A stretch of 64,000 nucleotides of DNA from contig OX442317.1 in NCBI GenBank assembly GCA_949358305.1, positions 16,796,516 to 16,860,515 of the forward strand, read 5' to 3'. The position numbers and the translations under genes are program-made. Positions 13,281 through 25,855 of this stretch are shown here, in pieces (the stretch's first letter is position 1; each line of letters opens with the position of its first letter). The notes beneath the pieces are model-generated. The model did no database searches. It saw only the letters and a program-made list of their open reading frames with translations, and was not told where the DNA came from. The DNA comes from Strigamia acuminata. Lineage: Eukaryota; Arthropoda; Chilopoda; Geophilomorpha; Linotaeniidae.

Positions 13281-14560
13281 CGTCACGTAATTGCAACGTG
13301 CCGCGCTATGCCACACAATGTGCCGCCGCGATAGGCCATTGAACCCGAATGTGTGTGATGCGAAACGCGCGAGTACGCGCGCGGAGAACGCGCGGCAATG
13401 CTAGCAACAGGAGCGCAACTGCCCAAGAAATTGCTCAACAATAAAAGGCACGTGGAAGCACGTGCCTGAAACAATAGGCACTTCAAATAAAGTTATTGTT
13501 AAAAAACGGGCTTGAAAACCAACAATTACACAATAATTAAGGGGCAAGAAATGAACTTTGCTGCAATGCAAAGTTCTCAAAATACAGAGAAATGAAAGTT
13601 ACACTTGTATAAAGAATTGACAATGTTTGAAACCAATAAAAACTACAAAAACACACTTGTAAAAAACCCAAAACAACCCCCAGAATGAATTATTTGACTC
13701 AAATTAACCCTAAAACAGTCTTGGAGGTCGTGCAGACGACAGAGTCGGATCGGAAGGTTGCTAAAACCTGACGCCAAAACTAGCAATGGGACAGCTAGTT
13801 AGAAAACAGCTTTTTCATCAATCATGAACGCTGAAAACCTCACCCAGGGGTAGAAAATGATGGAGAGAACGTTTTCGCCATCTAAAACGGTCTAAAACGG
13901 GTCTAAAATGCCTAAACCGGCGCCTGGAACGTGGCGCAGTTGTTGGGTCAAATATTGTCAAAAATCAGTGGAAATTTGTCAAATATAGGCAAAAATCTGC
14001 TGAAATTTGTCAAAAATTGACCAAATTCCGTGCAAGTTTTGCAAGTTTTGTGCGCATCAAGCCATGCGCGCCTATACTATTGCACGAGCGCATTGACGCG
14101 TGATGAAAACCGACCACGTTTACGAAGTGAATTCGAGCTACAAAAGTATCAAATCGCCATTCTAGTATGGAACAAAAAAAATTAAGTGGAAACAAACAAA
14201 ATAAAAACTTTAATATACGAGAAACGTACAATTCCACTCAACTTTGTTTCAAATTTTATTTATTGGATCATTAAAAATAAACAGTAGTGTTGTGCACTGT
14301 ACACTTAAATGTATACCGCAGTACAAGTACCGCGGTCCCGGTACTGCACCGGTACACGTGAAAACGCGAGTTTCTCAAATTTAAAAAGTTGATGTCGGCG
14401 GCGATGCGTTGTTTTGTGGTGAGAATTTGCCTCGAGAATTGATCTTATCTCTTTGTTTGCAATATTTTTTTTGGCATTCTTTGTTGATTTTTCGGTTTGA
14501 ATTTGTTTTTTTCCGGTGTAATTTGAGTGGTGGAAGGTTGTTGGGGTGTGTTGAGGGCAA
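13281..14560 (-). repeat. Inverted partial copy of the 1.69-kb unit
   Basis: Reverse complement of much of the tandem unit: 13281-14290 matches the second half of the unit up to the CCAATAAATAAAATTTGAAAC region. 14395-14555 matches the purine-rich block (4415-4560), more diverged. It extends the arms of the palindrome outward. The match is less exact than among the left-hand tandem copies, with several substitutions and small gaps around 13980-14340. Confidence 0.85.
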
Positions 14561-14830
14561 TTTTGGTTATTTGTTGATTTTTAATTGATTTAATCGTTTT
14601 CTGTTTGTTTTTGCTGGTTTTTAATCGATTTTTCTGTATTTTTGGTCAATTTTTACCAATTGTAATTGTTATTTGTCATTCTGAATTGATTATTGTCCGA
14701 TTTTATTCGATTATTGTCAGATTTCAGTCGATTTTTGTCGATTTCTAATCAATGTTTATACATTTCTTATCAAGTTTTGTATATTTTTGTTGATTTTTAA
14801 TCATATTTGTTCCTTTTTAATCAAAGTCGA
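14560..14830. repeat. AT-rich outer repeat, inverted copy of 2840-3070
   Basis: Short GATTTTTAATCGATTTTT-like pieces, the reverse complement in style and partly in exact wording of the stretch at 2840-3070. It marks the outer right edge of the inverted region. Confidence 0.6.
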
Positions 14831-15032
14831 AAACGAGTTGTAAATGCGTTCGTATGCGACGCGAACGCGTATTGGAGTCGATTCCAAGTTCGTATTCCAT
14901 CGCGAACGCGCATTTGAGACGTAAACGAGTTTATCTTTTTCACTCTCGCTTGATCCCCCTTTATCGCGCCTCATTGCTCCTGTGAAAAAAAATATATGAG
15001 AATGCACAGAAATGAACCTTCCAATACTTACA

Positions 15033-15278
15033 TGAAAATTGGCAACCTTGACACAAAACAGTCTATCGACACTCCCAACACCACCCCGGACATTTTTCGG
15101 AAGAGTTTGGTCCACCCGGAATCCGCAGAATAGTCTCCCCCGAAATGCGGATTTCGCGGACGCCAATCCGCGAAAAGGCTATGCGCCTCAAGAGTTCAGT
15201 TGTTTTCCCTGCAAACATCGGGCCCACTATTAACTGGATATTGCCTCGTGGTCGATCCTCGATGGCCGACGTCGACAT
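15033..15278 (-). pseudogene. Thymidine kinase (type II) first-exon fragment, interrupted
   Basis: The frame opening at 15278 reads GNIQLIVGPMFAGKTTELLRRI at residues 12-33. This is the characteristic Walker A segment of the type II (TK1-like) thymidine kinases, which phosphorylate thymidine in the salvage pathway. After residue 33 (about 15180) the similarity stops. Some 118 bp of unrelated sequence follow, with a small dyad (GCGGATT/AATCCGC), and the frame ends at 15063. In another frame just beyond, a short stretch ending at 15032 could correspond to the following beta strand, and a good donor (GTAAGTATT) follows it. The lid, the catalytic Asp-Glu-Gly segment and the zinc site are absent from the neighbourhood. 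The upstream stretch contains a 5'-UTR-like CGCCATTTTG. I read this as a broken or insertion-interrupted first exon. The kinase identity is solid; its status as a pseudogene is inferred. Confidence 0.65.
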
Positions 15279-15479
15279 CTCGTCTTGTTGCGTCTACCAT
15301 CGAGGAAAAAGAGAAAGAATTTAAACGAATAAATGAAAAACGAAAAACTGACAAAATCGTGAGTCCGACTGCAAAACTAAAATTGGATAGAGATCGAGAA
15401 CAAAATGGCGGTGATAGTGGTGTAACCACGGGGATTCCCGCCCGTGCTCGCGCATCGACCCGTTCTGGTTCATTTAGTT

Positions 15480-16020
15480 AGTTGGTCGGTCGGTTTAATT
15501 AACGAGTCGGTCAAATTGTTGGAGATTCTTCCCCTTTTTCTATTTTGAAAATTGACTAGGTTTGCTTACCGTGCAAACGAAACTCGATATAGCGAATGAA
15601 CCAATGCGTACAAGTGCGCGAAGCAAAGCGCGGTATGGTAGGAAAGCTTTAGCCCGTCGCTCGCTGCAAAGACGCGAGAATACGACGCGACACTCGGTGA
15701 CACAAATTAGAAATTAAGAAAAAAAAAAAATAAATAAATAAAGAAATAAAAAAAAAAAAAATAAAGAAATAAAAAATAAATAAATAAATAAATAAATAAA
15801 GAGAGAGAGAGGGATTCTTTCCCATTCTCTTCTCTGCGTTTTCTCTTTTCCTCTTCGTTTCTTCGCGCGCATCCACGAGAGAAGCACACATCGGTTTGGG
15901 ATTCGAAAGATTCGAAAGATTCACGGGATTCGGATGGGATTAGGAAGCCATTGCCAGAGATTCGGTCGAACGTCGTCCCCCTCGCATTGTTTTCGCCACT
16001 GGCTGTGTAGCTTATTTTTG
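15480..16020. other. Intergenic, with A-rich simple repeat
   Basis: 15717-15806 is an AAATAAA-type simple repeat followed by GA repeats. No gene or RNA is recognisable in the remainder. Confidence 0.6.
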
Positions 16021-16257
16021 ATTTATTATTTTGACCGACCAGAAGGCCAGTCTGAGACCGAGAAGGGCGTGCAAATGGGACACATATAGGCACTGGCGTC
16101 AGAAGAACTCGGGTACCGCGCCACTCGGTGGGTACTGTGCCGCTCGACCGAGCGACGACGGCCCCTCGCTCTGCTCTCGATCTGAAGGCTTTCGCAAAAT
16201 GCAGCGGACGCGGTGATTAGAACTCGCGTCGACTCCGACGGGACGTCAACTCTGGAA

Positions 16258-16940
16258 GGTAAAATTAAAATATGAAACGGCGGATATTTTACGAAACTTT
16301 TGTTCCAGTCGGTTGCTACGAAGATAATCTCGTTAATCATTGGAATACGAACCGCGGAACCGGTTCCAAGATCCGAAATTTAAACTTTAATCGTCCGCTC
16401 GTTGTCGATCGCCAGGCACCTATAAGTGATAAACGCGTCCTTTTCATTTTCTTGTCGCGTCTCGGGAGTTTGTGGATCTATAACCTGGCCTAATCTGACC
16501 TAATTCGAATCTGAGTTTGGATCTGAATTCTGCGTTTGCTTTATCGTTTCAACATTATGAGAGTTTCCTTTTATTAAACAATTATATTTTTAATTCTACT
16601 TGCTATTTAACTGCGTCCCGGTGCGTTGCCATAAGCACCGGACACCTTCGGACATTTATCCACGTTGGTGAACATTATTATCGATGCCGGTGTCAAAAAT
16701 CCATGTCGCGCTTACATACATCGCACCTCGCATATTATCGCGCGTGGGAACGCGTTCACGCGTGTGCATGGCAAACAAAGACACGCTCATGCGAGCACAT
16801 TGTCGAGGACTTCGCTCACGATCGCGCACTGACACCAGAACGTGTTGCATCAAAATATTGAAATTTTCTACGACCAGATGCCGAATCTGTCATGTGCAAA
16901 GAGAGTGTGTGGAAACGAACAGACAAATAAATAAATAAAT
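16258..16940. repeat. Second repeat family, copy 1 (others at 20636, 21820 and 23238)
   Basis: A block of about 650 bp shared by four loci: 16258-16940, 20636-21290, about 21820-22320 and 23238-23905. Diagnostic pieces are GGCGGATATTTTAC, a TGACCTAATC stretch followed by AATTCGAATCTGAATTTG, and a GC-rich end with GTTGCCATAAACAC. Copies share roughly 80-90% of bases by eye. No coding signal is seen. Confidence 0.75.
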
Positions 16941-17600
16941 AGATAAACCAAGTGTTTTTCATAACTGTTTGTTTGTTTGTACCGGGCGGAACGTTGTGAT
17001 GTCGATGTGAGAGTTTATTTTGGAAGAATTTGTTGGGACTGTCGACGCTCGTCGGTGCCAACTGCCCCGGTTGACCAACGGCTGAACAATAGAGTGGTTG
17101 CGCAACCCGAATGCAGACTTTTGTGACCGAAACCCCCCGGATTTCCGCGAGGGCTCGAATCAGTCCCGGTTGGTCTGAATGTGTTAGTAGATCCATCGGA
17201 TGCAGTGACCGAAATTCGCGTCATTTACGATGGCGCGCCGTGCATCGCGGAATGGAATTTAAACCGTAGACCAGTTTAAGCGTTCACAATCTCATTTCAC
17301 GCGACATCCATCGTGATAATCTGATTAATGGTTGGGGTACACGGTGTGACGTAATTACTCAGAATCGTCACGTTAAAAAACAAAACGAAATGGGTGGATG
17401 GATGGGAATTTTTATTTCAGTCAGTTTTATTTACTCGCCTAAAAAAGAAAAAAATAAAAAAAAAGAAAGAAAAAAAAAAGAAAAAAAAAAGAAAAAAGGA
17501 TAGCAACGAATACGACGATTGGTCGAGTGGACGGAGATACCCGCCGCGTGGAACCGTGTGCCGAGAGGATGGAGACAGACAGCTGCCATGTTTCCGGATT

Positions 17601-18350
17601 ATGTCACTTGGTGTCGCTCTATGCATCGATAGTGATCACGCGCGGGACAGACGACGTCGTGTTTCCATCTTCGAAAAAGTGAGTAGTTGACCGTTCTACC
17701 GTCACATTTATCAGTCAATCGATCGACAAATTGAAAAAAAAAACAACCCTTGATTACCTCTACGCCTCTCTCGACAACGTATCAATTAACACGCGCGTGC
17801 AAACACGAACGCCTGCATTGGTTCGGTCGGGCACCGCTCGCTCGCTCATTTGACAGACTCGTGACTTGAAATTTTTTATTTTTTCTTAGCCGTTATTTTA
17901 TTTTCCTTTGCATTCGACTTTAATTTAATTTCTATGTTCCAGACGATGAACAAAAACGAGAAAAACGACCACAACAACGACGGCGATGATGCAAGGTGAG
18001 AGATTCGACCGACCGGTTTCGATCGTTCGTTTATCCGTTTCTTCATTTCTTTATTTCTTTGTTTATTCAGTTGTCAGCCAATTGATCCGCCCCAGTCGTC
18101 ATCGTGGCAGTGGACCGAACCCGGTCACATTCGACCCATCATGCGGGTTGCGCCATTCCAGCGCGCGACTCCGGAACCGATGTAATTCGGTCAAACGTCT
18201 CGTTTGATTTATTTATTCATTTATTTATTTATTTATTTATTTATTTTTTAAGCCATCCTCGCGGACGTTCCGTACTGTTTGTTCGCTTCGCGGGCGCCCA
18301 GTTGATGGGACCGGGACGTCCGATGCCGAGGTGAGTTAATTCGATTCAAC

Positions 18351-18381
<31 letters not shown>

Positions 18382-18639
18382 GACCGATTGGTTGGTTTGA
18401 TTCGAATTGATTTATTTATTTATATTTATTTTATTTTATTTTCTATTTTTCAAGTCAATCCCGCGGGCGCGCCAGGATGCTAGCACGTTTCGCGGCCACC
18501 GAACCGATGTTGCCAGGGCGTCCGGCGTCGAGGTAATTAATTCGGTTCAACGTTTCAATTTGTCCGCCCGTCCATCAGTTTGTTCACTTAGTTTATTCAA
18601 TTTGATCTCTTCCTCAGTGACCCACAACCAGGCGCGTAA
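17601..18639 (+). CDS. Predicted six-exon gene, small Pro/Arg-rich protein with a duplicated exon
   Basis: Exons: 17601-17678, 17943-17995, 18071-18181, 18253-18330, 18455-18532, 18618-18639 (139 aa). Every boundary has GT/AG with a pyrimidine-rich acceptor. The first intron is phase 0 and the remaining four are all phase 2; the frame stays open throughout and stops at TAA (18637-18639). The phase agreement is the main evidence. Exons 4 and 5 are both 78 nt and encode similar 26-residue segments (shared RGR, RF, GRP), which looks like a tandem exon duplication; equal flanking phases make it frame-neutral. The first exon is the least certain: ATG at 17601 is the start used here, and ATG at 17946 is an alternative. 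I recognise no domain. An AATAAA lies 74 nt downstream. Confidence 0.6.
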
Positions 18640-18712
18640 TCGGCGATGTGACGAGTCGATTGTGAATCTTTTTTTATTTTATTTTTCTATTTTTCGTTTT
18701 TATTTTGTAAAC

Positions 18713-18718
18713 AATAAA
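18713..18718 (+). terminator. AATAAA polyadenylation signal
   Basis: A canonical hexamer 74 nt after the stop of the gene ending at 18639, in a T-rich 3' region. Confidence 0.5.
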
Positions 18719-18719
18719 A

Positions 18720-19110
18720 ACACTTAACTTTTATCATAGAATTTGAAAAGTTTGACAATTTCTTATTAAATTTTGAATTGGAGTGTGGGGGGAGCAATGG
18801 TCGAAACGTCGTTACGGGGAACCAGATGGAAATGTTCTTTTGTCGGGTTCAGTGGTGAGCGCGTTAGTCCGTGTGGGTGTGGTAAGAGTCATACCAGAAG
18901 AAAACGAAGGAGACGGTGACGAAGCTCAGAGAAAGAATCGAGAGTCTGGCAAAGAAGACGCGGGATAAGAAAAAATTGATCGTGTATTTGTAATAATGAT
19001 AACAATAAAGATGATTAATGTGGATTTTTTTTTTTTTTTGTAAAAAAAAAATAAAAGCAAATGGGGAAGAGTCGGACAATGCAAATTATGAGAAAAAAAT
19101 AAAATTAAAT
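18720..19110. other. Intergenic between two convergent predicted genes
   Basis: Contains poly-A/T runs (19026-19050). It separates the plus-strand gene ending at 18639 from the minus-strand gene ending at 19116. No further feature is seen. Confidence 0.5.
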
Positions 19111-19115
19111 AAAAA

Positions 19116-19698
19116 CTAATGTTCATTGACGCCACCTCCATCATTTCCGGCGGGCGCTTGGTAATCGTGTGCCTCCGCCCAATGAGTGACGAGATCCCCG
19201 GGAGAGGGCGTCTCCGCACAAAACAGACAGCGTCGCCCGTTGAGTCGGTGCACTCGTTTCAACGCCTAAGAAGAAAGGGGAAAAAATAAAAATACGAATT
19301 AGTTAACTAGTGTGTGAGTGAAGAGGATAATTGGACACTCACCGATGCCAGACAGACGGGCTCGCCCTCGGACGAAATCATTCGCGTCCTTGTGGATGTT
19401 GTGTCGCTGTCGCTGGTGGCGAAAGACGTCGACGCAGAAGAATCCGTCCGGTCCTGAGGCACGTGGGGCGGGGGAGAAGAAAAAGAAAAAAAAAATTAAA
19501 ATAAAATTAAAAAATATTTATGTATATAAAATAAATAAAACATATGGAATAAAAGATATAAAATAATAAGTAAATAAATAAACGTTTCTTACTATCGGGG
19601 TGTTTATCATCGCATAGAGCGCAGGAGTATGACCTGCCGCCACCCTCCTCTTGTGGTGCTTCCGCCATTTTCCTTTTGTTTGTGAGACGAGTAAACAA
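19116..19698 (-). CDS. Predicted double zinc-finger protein, frame disrupted in its middle exon
   Basis: Exons: 19593-19698 (ATG at 19668), 19343-19453 and 19116-19265. An upstream non-coding exon ends at 19804 with donor GTAAGTAAG. The first coding exon gives CALC at residues 16-19. The middle exon in that frame continues to HQRQRH, completing a C-x2-C ... H-x4-H finger. The last exon, in a different frame, gives CLFC ... DLVTHWAEAH, a second finger, and ends at TAG (19116-19118). The middle exon is 111 nt, so splicing alone cannot switch frames: the two fingers are joined only if the middle exon carries a one-base indel (about 19360-19385). The gene at 50468-51980 has the same finger-finger order and an intron at the same place before finger 2, which supports the reading. 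Either a recent pseudogene or a base-call error. Confidence 0.5.
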
Positions 19699-19980
19699 CT
19701 GAAAATAAATTGGAGAGAGAGAGAGAGAGAGAGAGGGAGGTGATTGTGGTCGTGGGCGTGGTCCATTGACCGAGAAATCACACAAAGCATCAAACTTACT
19801 TACCAACGAACACGAGGTGGTAGTGAGGATCAGACGGAAGATGAAACGCGCGCGTTTGATATAAGCTGCCGAACCAAAGTGTGTGTATGTCGTGAGCGGC
19901 TGATGTGACATCTGGTGGCAGTCCGAGAACGATTTAAGTTTGAACTATGGAGCGTCGGCAAATGAACGGGTCTCTCTCGT

Positions 19981-21415
19981 TGGCAATCCTCGTTGTTCCG
20001 ACGAATCCTGCTATCGCCGTCTTTGTGGTCCTCGTCACGGTCGTCGTTTTTATTTAACTCGAAACGAACGTTAATACTAAGTTTCCAATGTGCGTAGACG
20101 CGCGTGATTCGCGCGTTTTCCACATGTGGTGCCCCCGTCACGCGTGAATACAAAACGTCGACCCAATAAATTCCGAAACTGGGCTAATCTTGTTTTATTC
20201 GCCCATGTGCGCTTACCCATATATTTTGTTTTTCAGTTTGTGGAAAAGTTCATTGCCTGTGGTTTTCGGCGCGTACATGGCAAACGCGGGAAAATTTGCG
20301 GTGGTAGCGCGCTTTAGTGGCAATAAAAAAAAAAAACACCATAATGTTAAAAATGGGAATCCCGTCGGGTTTTTTTACGAAACATCTTGCAGAAGCTTAT
20401 TTTTGAACAAATTGTTTGGGGCTGCCGGTGCTTGTCGGCGCCAGCTGCCCCGTATTCTGTACAGAGAGACGTTCAAAAGAACATCTGTTAACCCAAAACG
20501 CCAAAAGTGAGTAAAACAATAGCGGATTTCCGCGAGGGCCAGGGTTGGTCTGGATTACTGGAATCACCCTGGAAGCCCGTCGAATGCGTTGATGGAGATT
20601 CGCACCAACTACGACAGCGCGTGACAACCGGAAGGTGAAATTAAAATATAAAACGGCGGATATTTTACAAAACTTTTGTATCGGTCGTTTGGTACAAAGA
20701 TAATGTGATTAACTGTTGGAATACGAACCGCGAAACCGATCCCACGATCCGAAATTTAAATTTTAATCGTCCACCCATTGTCGATTGCCGGACATTTATA
20801 AGCGATAGATGCGTCCTTTTCATTTTCGTGCTGCTCCTCCAGAGTTTGTTGGTCTAACCTGACCTAATCTTACCCAATTCGAATCTGAATTTGAATCTAA
20901 ATTTTGCGTTTTTATTATCGTTTCAATATTATACGAGTTTCTTTTTATTAAACAATTACATTTTCAATTCTCGTTGGTAGTTAATTGCGCCCTGGTGCGT
21001 TGCCATAAACACCGAACACTTTGTGGACATATATCCACGTTGACGGACATCATTACCGACGCCCGCGTCGAAAGACCGTGTCGAGCTCATCAGCATCGCA
21101 TCACACACATTATCGCGCGCGCGAACGCGCTCGTGCGAGTATGTACGCAGTCGGGGACTTCGCTTCGCGGTCGCGCATCGATGTCGAAACATGCCGTATC
21201 GGTGTGCGGACGTTTTCTATGCCCACAACGAACCGAATCTGTCGGACGCGAGTAGAATGCGCGTCACGAGGTTTAGACTAACGGATGAGTGTCGATGTGG
21301 GAGCTTATTTTTGGGACGAGTCGTCGGGGTTGCCGCCGCCGTCGCCACCGCTCAACGAGCCCAACTGTCATTTATTTATTTATTTATTTATTAATTTTTT
21401 TCTTTTTTTTTGATT
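19981..21415. repeat. Segmental duplication, copy 1 (copy 2 at about 22560-24020)
   Basis: The stretch starting GGCAATCCTCGTTGTTCCGA recurs almost unchanged at about 22558. Collinear similarity continues, with small indels, through a CACATGTGGTGCCCCC piece, a run of A, the second-family repeat and into the (TTTA)n of the next stem-loop unit. Length is about 1.45 kb at an offset of 2.58-2.60 kb. Confidence 0.85.
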
Positions 21416-22559
21416 GGCCCGAAGGCCAGTCTGAGACCGAGAGGCGGGAGACGCGTATCGCCGTTGGAACCAACAGCATCATAGAATGCAAGAACCCGGC
21501 TACCGCGACTCGTACAGATTGAGTGCAAAGAATTAACTACTGACCTCGAAAGGAAACTAGCAAACAAGCTGTACGATCGATTGGTCTAAAAATGCTCACA
21601 AAACCCATCGAGTGCAGTGATATAAACTCGCGTCGACTACGTTGGTGCAGCGTGTATTGCGAGATGAAATTTAAATCGTAAACCAATTGAGACGTTCACG
21701 ATCTTGTTTCACGCAACATCTACCACGAAAATCTAATTAATGACTGGATCACATGACACAAAATTAATTCTACGACCGGGAAATCGATTTCTATTTTTTA
21801 AAGACTTTTATTTAACTCGGCGCGAGATTCTACCTACAAACGATAAACGCATCCTTTTTATTTTCTTGTCGTCGTCTCGAGAGTCTGTGGATCTACAACC
21901 TGGCCTAATCTGACCTAATTCAAATCTAAATTTGAATCTGAATTTTGCGTTTTCTTTATCGTTTCAACATTACAGGAGTTTCTTTTTGTTAAACAGTTAT
22001 ATTTTTAATTCTTGTTGGTTGTTAATTGCGTCCTGGTGCGTTGCCATAAACACCAAACACTTCGCGGACATTCATCCACGTTGACGGACATCATTACCGA
22101 CGCCCGCGCCAAAAGCCCGTGTCGCGCTCACCCCCATCGCATCACGTGCATTATCGCGCGTCGTAACGCGCTCAAACGCGTAGATCGCGAGCAAAGACAC
22201 ACTCATGTCCATATGTTGCTGAGGACTTTGCTCACGGTCGCCCGTCGACGTCGAAACGTGTCGAAACAAGCCGAAAAATGCAGGCAACCACGCGCGCGTC
22301 ATGGGGTTTAAATAAGCGAACGGATGTCGGTGCGGAAGCTTATTTTCGGGACGAGTCGTTAGGGCTGCTGTCGTCGCCGCTCAACGGCCCCAACTGCTCC
22401 CATTCGCCGGTAGACCGAGCGAGAACGGGTGCGTTCTATTTCCGATTCATTTATTTATTATTTTGACCGACCCGAAGGCCAGTCTGAGACCGAGAGAGGT
22501 GTTTGTTTAGAAAGGACCCCCTATCGCCATACGCGAGAACCCGGCTACCACGCCGCTCG

Positions 22560-24020
22560 GCAATCCTCGTTGTTCCGACGAATCCTGCTATCGCCGCCTT
22601 TGTGGTCGTCATCACGGTCGCCGTTTTTATTTAACTCGAAACGAACGTTAATACTAAGTTTCCAATGTGCGTAGACGCGCGTGATTCGCGCGTTTTCCAC
22701 ATGTGGTGCCCCCGTCACGCGTGAATACAAAACGTCGACCCAATAAATTCCGAAACCGGGCTAATCTTGTTTCATTCGTCCACGTGCGCTTACCCATATA
22801 TTTTGTTTTTCAGTTTGTGGAAAAGTTCATTGCCTGTGGTTTTCGGCGCGTACATGGCAAACGCGGGAAAATTTGCGGTGGTAGCGCGCTTTGGTGGCAA
22901 TAAAAAAAAAAAACACCATAATGTTAAAAATGGGAATCCCGTCGGGTTTTTTTACGAAACATCTTGCAGAAGCTTATTTTTGAACAAATTGTTTGGGGCT
23001 GCCGGTGCTTGTCGGCGCCAGCTGCCCCGTATTCTGTACAGAGAGACGTTCAAAAGAACATCTATTAACTCATACAGTAGAAAAACCACAGAAGTGAGTA
23101 AAACAATCGCGGAAAACCAAAACCCTCCGGATTTCCGCGAGGGCCAGGATTGGTCTGGATTACTGGAATCACTCTCGAAGCCCGTCGAATGCGTTGATGG
23201 AGATTCGCACCAACTACGACAGCGCGTGGCAACCGGAAGGTGAAATTAAAATATAAAACGGCGGATATTTTACAAAACTTTTGTATCGGTCGTTTGGTAC
23301 AAAGATAATGTGATTAACTATTGGAATACGAACCGCGAAACCGATACCACGATCCGAAATTTAAACTTTAATCGTCCACCCATTGTCGATCGCCAGACAT
23401 CTATAAGCGATAGGTGCGCCCTTTTCATTTTCGTGTCGCTCCCCCAGAGTTTGTGGGTCTAACCTGACCTAATCTTACCCAATTCGAATCTGAATTTGAA
23501 TCTAAATTTTGCGTTTTCTTTATCGTTTCAACATTATAAAAGTTTCCTTTTGTTAAACAATTATGTTTTGAATTTTCGTAAGTGGTTGGTTAATTGCGTC
23601 CCGGTGCGTTGCCATAAACACAAAGCACTCTGCGGACATTTATCCACGTTGACGGACATTATTATCGATGCCCGCGTCGAAAGACCGTGTCGAGCTCATC
23701 GGCATCGCATCACACGCAATATCGCGCGCGCGAACGCGCTCGTGCGAGTATGTACGTCGTCGGGGACTCGGCTTCGCGGTCGCGCATCGACGTCGAAACA
23801 TGCCGTATCGGTGTGCGGATGTTTTCTATGCCCACAACGAACCGAATCTGTCGGACGCGAGTAGAATGCACGTCAAGAGGTTTAGACTAACGGATGAGTG
23901 TCGATGTGGGAGCTTATTTTTGGGACGAGTCGTCGGGGTTGCCGCCGTCGTCGCCACCGCTCAACGAGCCCAACTGTCATTTATTTATTTATTTATTTAT
24001 TTATTAATTTTTTTTTTTTT
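22560..24020. repeat. Segmental duplication, copy 2
   Basis: Direct copy of 19981-21415, see that entry. It differs by scattered substitutions and by a short insertion near 23070-23110. Confidence 0.85.
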
Positions 24021-24605
24021 TTGACCGGCCCGAAGGCCAGTCTGAGACCGAGACCCGCCGACCGACCATTGGATGGTAGGCGAGTCGACCAACAGAAAAT
24101 GGCGACGAACATTTCGGGAAGCGGAACCACACCAACGACCGACCGACCATTTGGTACTCAACAGGTACTCCGGTCTCGATCTGAAGAACGTCCGCAAAGT
24201 CTATCGAATGCGATGACCGCAACTCGCGTCTACCGCGACGGTACATGGTCCCCGGGAAATGATTTAAAAATGTAAAACGACGGTTGTTTTGTAAAACTTT
24301 TATTCAAATCTGTCGCGACGAAGATAAAATGATTAACGGTTGGAAGGCGAGCCGCGAAATCAGTTCTACGACAGGGGAATTAAAATTTTAACCGTCTTTC
24401 TTTTTCGGGTGATTTTTTTTACTCCGTACCGATCGCCACGTCAGACACGAGTAGGATGCACGCAACCGCGCGCACGTTTAAACGAACGAACGAACGAACG
24501 GATGCCGACGCGGAAACTTATTTTCGGGGCGAGTCGTCGTGGCTGTCGTTGCTGTCGCCACCGCCGCCGCTCAGCGACCCCAGTTGCCCCAATTTTACGG
24601 CCAAT

Positions 24606-24644
<39 letters not shown>

Positions 24645-25824
24645 TTTTGACCGGCCCGAAGGCCAGTCTGAGACCGAAGAAGCACGGCTGCTTTTACAAA
24701 GACGGGTATCGAATACCGCGCCGCTCGGCGGGTACTGTGCGCCGCTCGACCGAGCGGCGGGCCCGAGTCCCGAGTTCGATCTGAAAGTGTTGGCAAAACC
24801 CATCGAACGTGTTCGGGAAGACTCCCGTCCACAACGACGGCGCGAGACCCCCGGAAGATGAAAATAAAATACGAAACGGCTGATTTTCTGTGAAATTTTT
24901 ATTACGACGAGTTGCGACGAAGATAACCTAATTAACGATTGAAGCACGGACCGCAAAGTCGGTTCCACGACCGAAGAATTAAAATTTTAATCGTTTTTCC
25001 TTTTGCGTGTGATATTTTTTTTTAACCCCGTACCGATCGCCACACCGGACACGAGTAGAATGCACGCGACCGCGCGCGCTGCGGGGTTTAGACGGACGAA
25101 GGGATGCCGGTGCGGGAGCTTATTTTCGGGGCAAGTCGTCGGGGCTGCCGCTGCCTTCGCCGCTCAACGACACCATTTGCCCCTATTCTCGTCGGGACGG
25201 GCGCGTTCTATTTCCGATTTATTTGTTTCTTCATTTATTTATTATTTTGACCGGCCCGAAGGCCAGTCTGAGACCGAGAGAGCGAGGAAGGCGTTCAAGA
25301 AGGACGCCTACAGCCACTGGAAGCGAGAACCCGGCTACCACGCCGCCCGGCGGGTACTAAGCCGCTCGACCGAGCGGCGGGCCCGAGTTCCGCTGGCGAT
25401 CTGAAAGTGTTGGCAAAACCCATCGAACGTGTTGAAGAAGACTCCCATCGACTGGGACGGCGCGAGACCCCCGGAAGATGAAAATAAAATACGAAACAAC
25501 GGATTCCCTACAAATTTTTTTTCCCGGTAAATTACGACGAAGATAATCTAATTAACGGTTAAAGTACGAACCGCAGAGTCGGTGCCACGACCGGAGAATT
25601 AAAAATTTAATCGTCTTTCTTTTTCGGGTGATATTTTTTACTCCGTACCGATCGCCACGTCAGACACGAGTAGGATGCACGCGACCGCGCGCACGTTTAA
25701 ACGAACGAACGAACGAACGGATGCCGACGCGGAAACTTATTTTCGGGGCGAGTCGTCGGGGCTGTCGTTGCTGCCGCCACCGCCGCCGCTCAGCGACCCC
25801 AGTTGCCCCAATTTTACGGCCAAT

Positions 25825-25855
<31 letters not shown>

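Noticed and set aside
20860-20880. Telomere-like TGACCTAATC / CCTAACC pieces
   Set aside because: Short, imperfect and part of a dispersed repeat present four times; not a telomeric array.
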